From positions 1-9,455 of the forward strand of contig CAMLPZ010000161.1 of assembly GCA_946482045.1 (NCBI GenBank): a stretch of 9,455 nt of DNA, given 5' to 3'. This stretch comes from an uncultured Asticcacaulis sp. Its GTDB lineage: Bacteria > Pseudomonadota > Alphaproteobacteria > Caulobacterales > Caulobacteraceae. Shown piece after piece: positions 6,541 to 9,455 of this stretch (its first letter is position 1; every line of letters begins with the position of its first letter). Made by a program: the position numbers and the translations under genes. The notes below the pieces were generated by a model. It was not told the origin of the DNA. It saw only the letters and a list, made by a program, of their open reading frames with translations, and did not search any database.

Positions 6541-7842
6541 TCACTTTCCGATGCAGAAGGAAGAGAAGACTTCATCCAAAACTTGCTCGACATCGTAGCG
6601 ACCAAACAGGGCTTCGAAGCTGTTGATGGCCATACGAATATCTTCGGCTGTTAGCTCCGGCACCTGCAAATTGGAACTCAGCGCGTTTACGACATGATCA
6701 TGCGCGTCTACCAGTCGCGCACGGTGGCGGTCGCGAGTAGCTGCCGGAAATGTCCGAAGCGAAAGAGCATTTTCGACGTGAGCTTCGAGTGCCGCAATGA
6801 AGCCGTCTATACCCGAACCTGTTAAGGTGCTAACGTCGAACTGCGGTGTTTCACGTGAAACACTGCCACTATCCACCTTGTTGTAAACGACAAAATCACC
6901 GGGTAGCAAAAGCTCGGGATCAGGTTGAGAAGGATTCTGGCTGTCGATCACCCAGATACGCAGATCGGCCTCGGTCGCGCGCTGACGGGCACGGCGGATA
7001 CCCTCGCGTTCGACAACCTCTTCCGTTTCACGTAGTCCGGCAGTGTCGTAAAGCAGAACTGAATACGGCCCGATGCGGAGTTGCGCTTCCAGGACATCAC
7101 GCGTGGTCCCGGCGACCGGCGTGACGATCGCCGTCTCGGCCTTGAGCAGAACGTTAAACAGGCTCGACTTACCGGCATTAGGCTCGCCAAGGATCACGAT
7201 CCGATAACCTTCGCGGATTTGCCGGCCGCGCTTTTCATCTGCCAAGGCCTCGCGCAATGAACCTTCGAGACTGTCGATGCGCTTTAGGATCGCCTGGCTG
7301 AGATCTTCCGGCAAGTCTTCATCGGGGAAGTCGATATAGACTTCCAGTCGCGCCAGAAGGTCAATCAGTTCAGATCGCCAGCCCTCATAGCGGGCCCGCA
7401 GCCCTCCCCCCAGTTGGGTCAGAGCCTGGCGACGCTGGGCTTCAGACTCGGCATCGACCAGATCCGCAATCGCTTCGGCCTGCGTCAAGTCGAGCTTATG
7501 ATTTTCTAGCGCCCGACGCGTAAATTCGCCCGGTTCGGCCAGGAACAACCCCATCGACAGAAGCACGCTATAGAGTCGATCGATAACGGCGCGGGAACCA
7601 TGGACGTGCAACTCAACGCAGTCTTCGCCGGTAAAACTATTTGGCGCCTTGAACCAGATCGCGACGCATTGATCGAGCAGCTCGCCTTTATGAACAAGAT
7701 CAGTATAGGTGGCGAAACGCGGCTTAAATGTCTTACCGCTCAAAGCCTCGGCGGTTGCCAGGGCCTTTGGTCCCGACAGGCGGATAATCGACACGCCTGC
7801 CCTGCCCTGCGCGCTGGCCAGGGCGAAGATGGTGTGTTTCAC
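6541..7842 (-). CDS. mnmE: tRNA modification GTPase MnmE (TrmE)
   Basis: The GTPase partner of MnmG in making 5-carboxymethylaminomethyl-U34; 433 residues from the chosen start. The N-terminal folate-binding domain starts TIFALASAQGRAGVSIIRLSG and contains VELHVHGS and PGEFTRRALENHKLDLTQAEAIADLVDAES. The G domain carries G1 GEPNAGKS (219-226), TPVAGTTRD (241-249), DTAG (266-269) and NKVD (321-324). The protein ends FCIGK with the conserved cysteine at 430. Start choice: a GTG at 7851 shares its G with the ribosome site AAGGAG (7856-7851), so it cannot use it. The GTG at 7842 lies 8 nt downstream of that site and gives MKHTIFA, as is usual in the family. Two parS sites lie in or across the gene: one spans the start, the other encodes SVSRET (327-332) just after the NKVD motif. 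Confidence 0.95.
   Translation of the reverse strand: MKHTIFALASAQGRAGVSIIRLSGPKALATAEALSGKTFKPRFATYTDLVHKGELLDQCVAIWFKAPNSFTGEDCVELHVHGSRAVIDRLYSVLLSMGLFLAEPGEFTRRALENHKLDLTQAEAIADLVDAESEAQRRQALTQLGGGLRARYEGWRSELIDLLARLEVYIDFPDEDLPEDLSQAILKRIDSLEGSLREALADEKRGRQIREGYRIVILGEPNAGKSSLFNVLLKAETAIVTPVAGTTRDVLEAQLRIGPYSVLLYDTAGLRETEEVVEREGIRRARQRATEADLRIWVIDSQNPSQPDPELLLPGDFVVYNKVDSGSVSRETPQFDVSTLTGSGIDGFIAALEAHVENALSLRTFPAATRDRHRARLVDAHDHVVNALSSNLQVPELTAEDIRMAINSFEALFGRYDVEQVLDEVFSSFCIGK
6846..6863. promoter_or_regulatory. parS site 3, inside the mnmE G domain
   Basis: A third copy of GTGTTTCACGTGAAACAC, with no mismatch. Here it is read in a different frame from the site in rsmG, as AGT-GTT-TCA-CGT-GAA-ACA (Ser-Val-Ser-Arg-Glu-Thr), six residues placed just after the G4 motif NKVD in a loop that varies in length among MnmE proteins. 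Several of the codons (TCA, ACA, GTT) are uncommon in the surrounding GC-rich genes. Confidence 0.95.
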
Positions 7843-7851
7843 GTGAAACAC
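7834..7851. promoter_or_regulatory. parS site 4, across the mnmE ribosome-binding site and start codon
   Basis: A fourth exact copy of the 18-bp palindrome. On the minus strand it covers the spacer between the ribosome site AAGGAG and the preferred GTG start at 7842, and runs through codon 3. The central GTG of the palindrome is the proposed start codon. It is the site farthest from parAB, about 3.9 kb upstream of the parA start. Confidence 0.95.
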
Positions 7852-7857
7852 TCCTTA
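7851..7857 (-). promoter_or_regulatory. mnmE ribosome-binding site overlapping the upstream stop codon
   Basis: The minus strand reads TAAGGAG: the TAA stop of the DUF6489-like gene (7857-7855) overlaps a strong Shine-Dalgarno AAGGAG (7856-7851). The spacing of 8 nt to the GTG at 7842 decides the start of mnmE. It implies translational coupling of the two genes. Confidence 0.75.
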
Positions 7858-8118
7858 CTTGATATCCTTACCTGTTCCGAACGAGCCCATGCTGGCCTTG
7901 GCCGCCGACTGGAAGAGCTTGAAGAACTGATCCTGCGCCGTAATCCCAAGGCTCGACCAGGTCTTGATGATCTCTTCTGGCTGCATTGACTGCATATTCT
8001 GTTCAACGCGCAGACGCATTTGCTCGACGACATAATCGTTCAACGGCTCAACATCCGGCAGGCCCAAAAATGCGCGGGCTTCCTGTGGTGTACATTCGAC
8101 ATTGACCGTGCACTTCAT
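7855..8118 (-). CDS. Small conserved protein, DUF6489-like, function unknown
   Basis: An 87-residue acidic protein with no signal peptide or membrane segment, probably cytoplasmic. It begins MKCTVNVECTPQEARAFLGLPDVEPLNDYVVEQM, a pattern I recognise from a small alphaproteobacterial family (DUF6489, from memory). The second half, PEEIIKTWSSLGITAQDQFFKLFQSAA, looks helical and amphipathic. The ATG at 8118 is chosen because GGAG lies 6 nt upstream and the family pattern starts there. An in-frame ATG at 8160 would add 14 residues, but it has no ribosome site and lies within a strong hairpin. The stop overlaps the mnmE ribosome site, so it is coupled to mnmE. No biochemical role can be read from the sequence; the second half recalls the tail of polyhydroxyalkanoate granule-associated or phasin-like proteins only loosely. 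Confidence 0.8.
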   Translation of the reverse strand: MKCTVNVECTPQEARAFLGLPDVEPLNDYVVEQMRLRVEQNMQSMQPEEIIKTWSSLGITAQDQFFKLFQSAAKASMGSFGTGKDIK

Positions 8119-8138
8119 GTTCGGCTCCAGAAAGATGA

Positions 8139-8169
8139 CAACCCGATATGAGGCTGTCATACCGGGTTG
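8139..8169 (-). terminator. 13-bp hairpin between rho and the DUF6489-like gene
   Basis: Arms 8139-8151 and 8157-8169 pair over 13 bp with a single G-U wobble and a 5-nt loop. On the minus strand it begins 29 nt after the rho stop and is followed by TCATCTTTCT, a moderately T-rich tail, then directly by the ribosome site of the next gene. It may be the intrinsic terminator of rho, or an attenuator or protective stem in a read-through message. The tail is weaker than in a classic terminator. Confidence 0.55.
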
Positions 8170-8198
8170 GCAAGGGTTAATTGAGTTGTCTGTGACGA

Positions 8199-9455
8199 CT
8201 AGGTATTCATGCTCTGGAAGAACTCTGCGTTGTTCTTGGTCTGACGCAGCTTGTCGCTAAGGAACTCGATCGCATCCTGGGCACCCATCGGGTTTAGGAT
8301 ACGGCGCAGGACGTAGGTCTTCTGCAGGTTCGACTTCTCAGTCAGCAGTTCTTCCTTACGGGTACCTGACTTGAGGACATCCATCGCCGGGAAGACGCGC
8401 TTGTCAGCGACCTTGCGGTCGAGGACGATTTCCGAGTTACCGGTGCCCTTGAACTCTTCGAAGATAACTTCGTCCATGCGCGAGCCCGTGTCGATCAGGG
8501 CGGTGGCGATGATGGTCAGCGAGCCGCCTTCTTCGATGTTCCGCGCAGCGCCGAAGAAACGCTTCGGACGTTGCAGAGCGTTGGCGTCGACACCGCCGGT
8601 CAGGACCTTGCCCGACGATGGCACAACCGTGTTGTAGGCGCGGCCAAGCCGGGTGATCGAGTCGAGCAGGATGACCACGTCGCGCTTGTGCTCCACCAGG
8701 CGCTTGGCCTTTTCGATGACCATTTCGGCGACTTGGACGTGGCGGGTCGCCGGCTCGTCGAAGGTCGAAGAGATGACTTCGCCACGGACGGTCCGCTGCA
8801 TATCGGTCACTTCTTCGGGACGTTCGTCGATCAGCAGGACGATCAGGTAGCAATCCGGGTGGTTGGCGGCGACCGACTTGGCGATGTTCTGCAACATGAC
8901 CGTCTTGCCGACGCGCGGCGGGGCGACGATCAGACAACGCTGGCCTTTGCCGAGCGGCGCCACGATGTCGATGATACGGCCGGAACGATCCTTAAGGGTC
9001 GGGTCTTCGATTTCCATCCACAAACGCTGTTCAGGATAGAGCGGCGTCAGATTGTCGAAGTGGACCTTGTGACGGATGGTCTCAGGGTCTTCGAAATTGA
9101 TCGTTTGGATCTTGAGCAGAGCGAAGTAGCGTTCGCCTTCGCGCGGGCTGCGGATCGGGCCTTCGACCGTATCGCCAGTGCGCAGGCCGTGACGGCGAAT
9201 CTGCTGGGGCGAAACATAGATGTCGTCGGGGCCCGGCAGATAGTTCGCTTCGGGCGAACGCAGGAAGCCGAACCCGTCCTGGAGCACTTCGACGACGCCG
9301 GAGCCGGTGATTTCAACGCCTTCTTCGGCGAGCGCCTTCAGGACCGCGAACATCATGTCCTGCTTGCGCAGGTTCGAGGCATTCTCGACGCCGAGGTTTT
9401 CGGCAAAGGTGAGAAGGTCGGTGGGCGATTTGTCCTTCAGGGTCTGAAGAGACAT
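8199..9455 (-). CDS. rho: Transcription termination factor Rho
   Basis: A 418-residue protein, essentially the length of E. coli Rho (419), with its ATG as the last three bases of the window. The hexameric RNA-dependent ATPase translocates along nascent RNA and ends transcription. Domains in order: the N-terminal helical domain (1-48, [25 protein letters not shown]); the cold-shock-like primary RNA-binding site with [23 protein letters not shown] (61-83); Walker A APPRVGKT (178-185); Walker B VILLDS (261-266); the Q-loop region VLTGGVD (284-290); and the arginine-finger region SGTRKEELL, with Arg366 at the E. coli position. No lineage-specific insertion is seen. A ribosome site and promoter would lie beyond the window, so a longer N-terminus cannot be ruled out. 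Confidence 0.97.
   Translation of the reverse strand: MSLQTLKDKSPTDLLTFAENLGVENASNLRKQDMMFAVLKALAEEGVEITGSGVVEVLQDGFGFLRSPEANYLPGPDDIYVSPQQIRRHGLRTGDTVEGPIRSPREGERYFALLKIQTINFEDPETIRHKVHFDNLTPLYPEQRLWMEIEDPTLKDRSGRIIDIVAPLGKGQRCLIVAPPRVGKTVMLQNIAKSVAANHPDCYLIVLLIDERPEEVTDMQRTVRGEVISSTFDEPATRHVQVAEMVIEKAKRLVEHKRDVVILLDSITRLGRAYNTVVPSSGKVLTGGVDANALQRPKRFFGAARNIEEGGSLTIIATALIDTGSRMDEVIFEEFKGTGNSEIVLDRKVADKRVFPAMDVLKSGTRKEELLTEKSNLQKTYVLRRILNPMGAQDAIEFLSDKLRQTKNNAEFFQSMNT

Noticed and set aside
7024..7039. A parS-like CGTTTCACGTAG in mnmE
   Set aside because: Only one arm matches (10 of 16 positions overall). It is explained by the conserved coding of Leu-Arg-Glu-Thr after the DTAG motif.
8119..8160. 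A longer DUF6489-like protein starting at the ATG at 8160
   Set aside because: It has no ribosome site and the ATG is inside a 13-bp hairpin. The ATG at 8118 has GGAG at good spacing and fits the family's N-terminus.
9013..9021. A CCATCCACA stretch resembling a DnaA box
   Set aside because: It is a single imperfect match inside rho with no neighbouring boxes or AT-rich region, so there is no support for a replication origin in this window.

Overview
The window looks like chromosomal DNA of an alphaproteobacterium, most likely Caulobacterales (Caulobacter/Asticcacaulis type). That assignment is an inference from GC-rich codon use, the style of the ParA and ParB proteins, and the gene order around the partition locus. 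All genes are ordinary core genes. No mobile element, CRISPR array, rRNA or tRNA gene was seen.

Plus strand, 1-2047: the 3' end of leuS (leucyl-tRNA synthetase), then lptE (LPS-assembly lipoprotein) and holA (DNA polymerase III delta subunit), tightly packed and probably co-transcribed. Between 2048 and 2199 lie two strong hairpins that can end transcription from both sides, because holA and parB converge there.

Minus strand, read from 9455 down to 2200: rho (transcription terminator; its ATG is the last codon of the window), a small DUF6489-like gene, mnmE and mnmG (partners in modifying tRNA wobble uridine), rsmG (16S rRNA m7G methyltransferase), parA and parB (chromosome partition). Spacing from the small gene to parB is mostly short or overlapping, so these genes probably form one operon. 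A likely extra promoter lies before mnmG, and a terminator or attenuator hairpin lies after rho.

The most notable feature is four identical 18-bp palindromes that match the chromosomal parS centromere site bound by ParB. They are at 4517-4534, 6519-6536, 6846-6863 and 7834-7851. Three lie inside housekeeping genes (rsmG, mnmE interior, mnmE start) and one lies in the mnmE-mnmG gap. The stretch is thus both an RNA-modification operon and the bacterial centromere: ParB made from the end of the operon should load as a CTP-dependent clamp onto sites inside the operon's own upstream genes. At the mnmE start, the central GTG of the palindrome appears to be the start codon itself.

I found no wholly new system. 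The points worth following are how the centromere sites are fitted into coding and translation-start sequence, a GANTC site overlapping a putative mnmG promoter, and the structured leader after rho.
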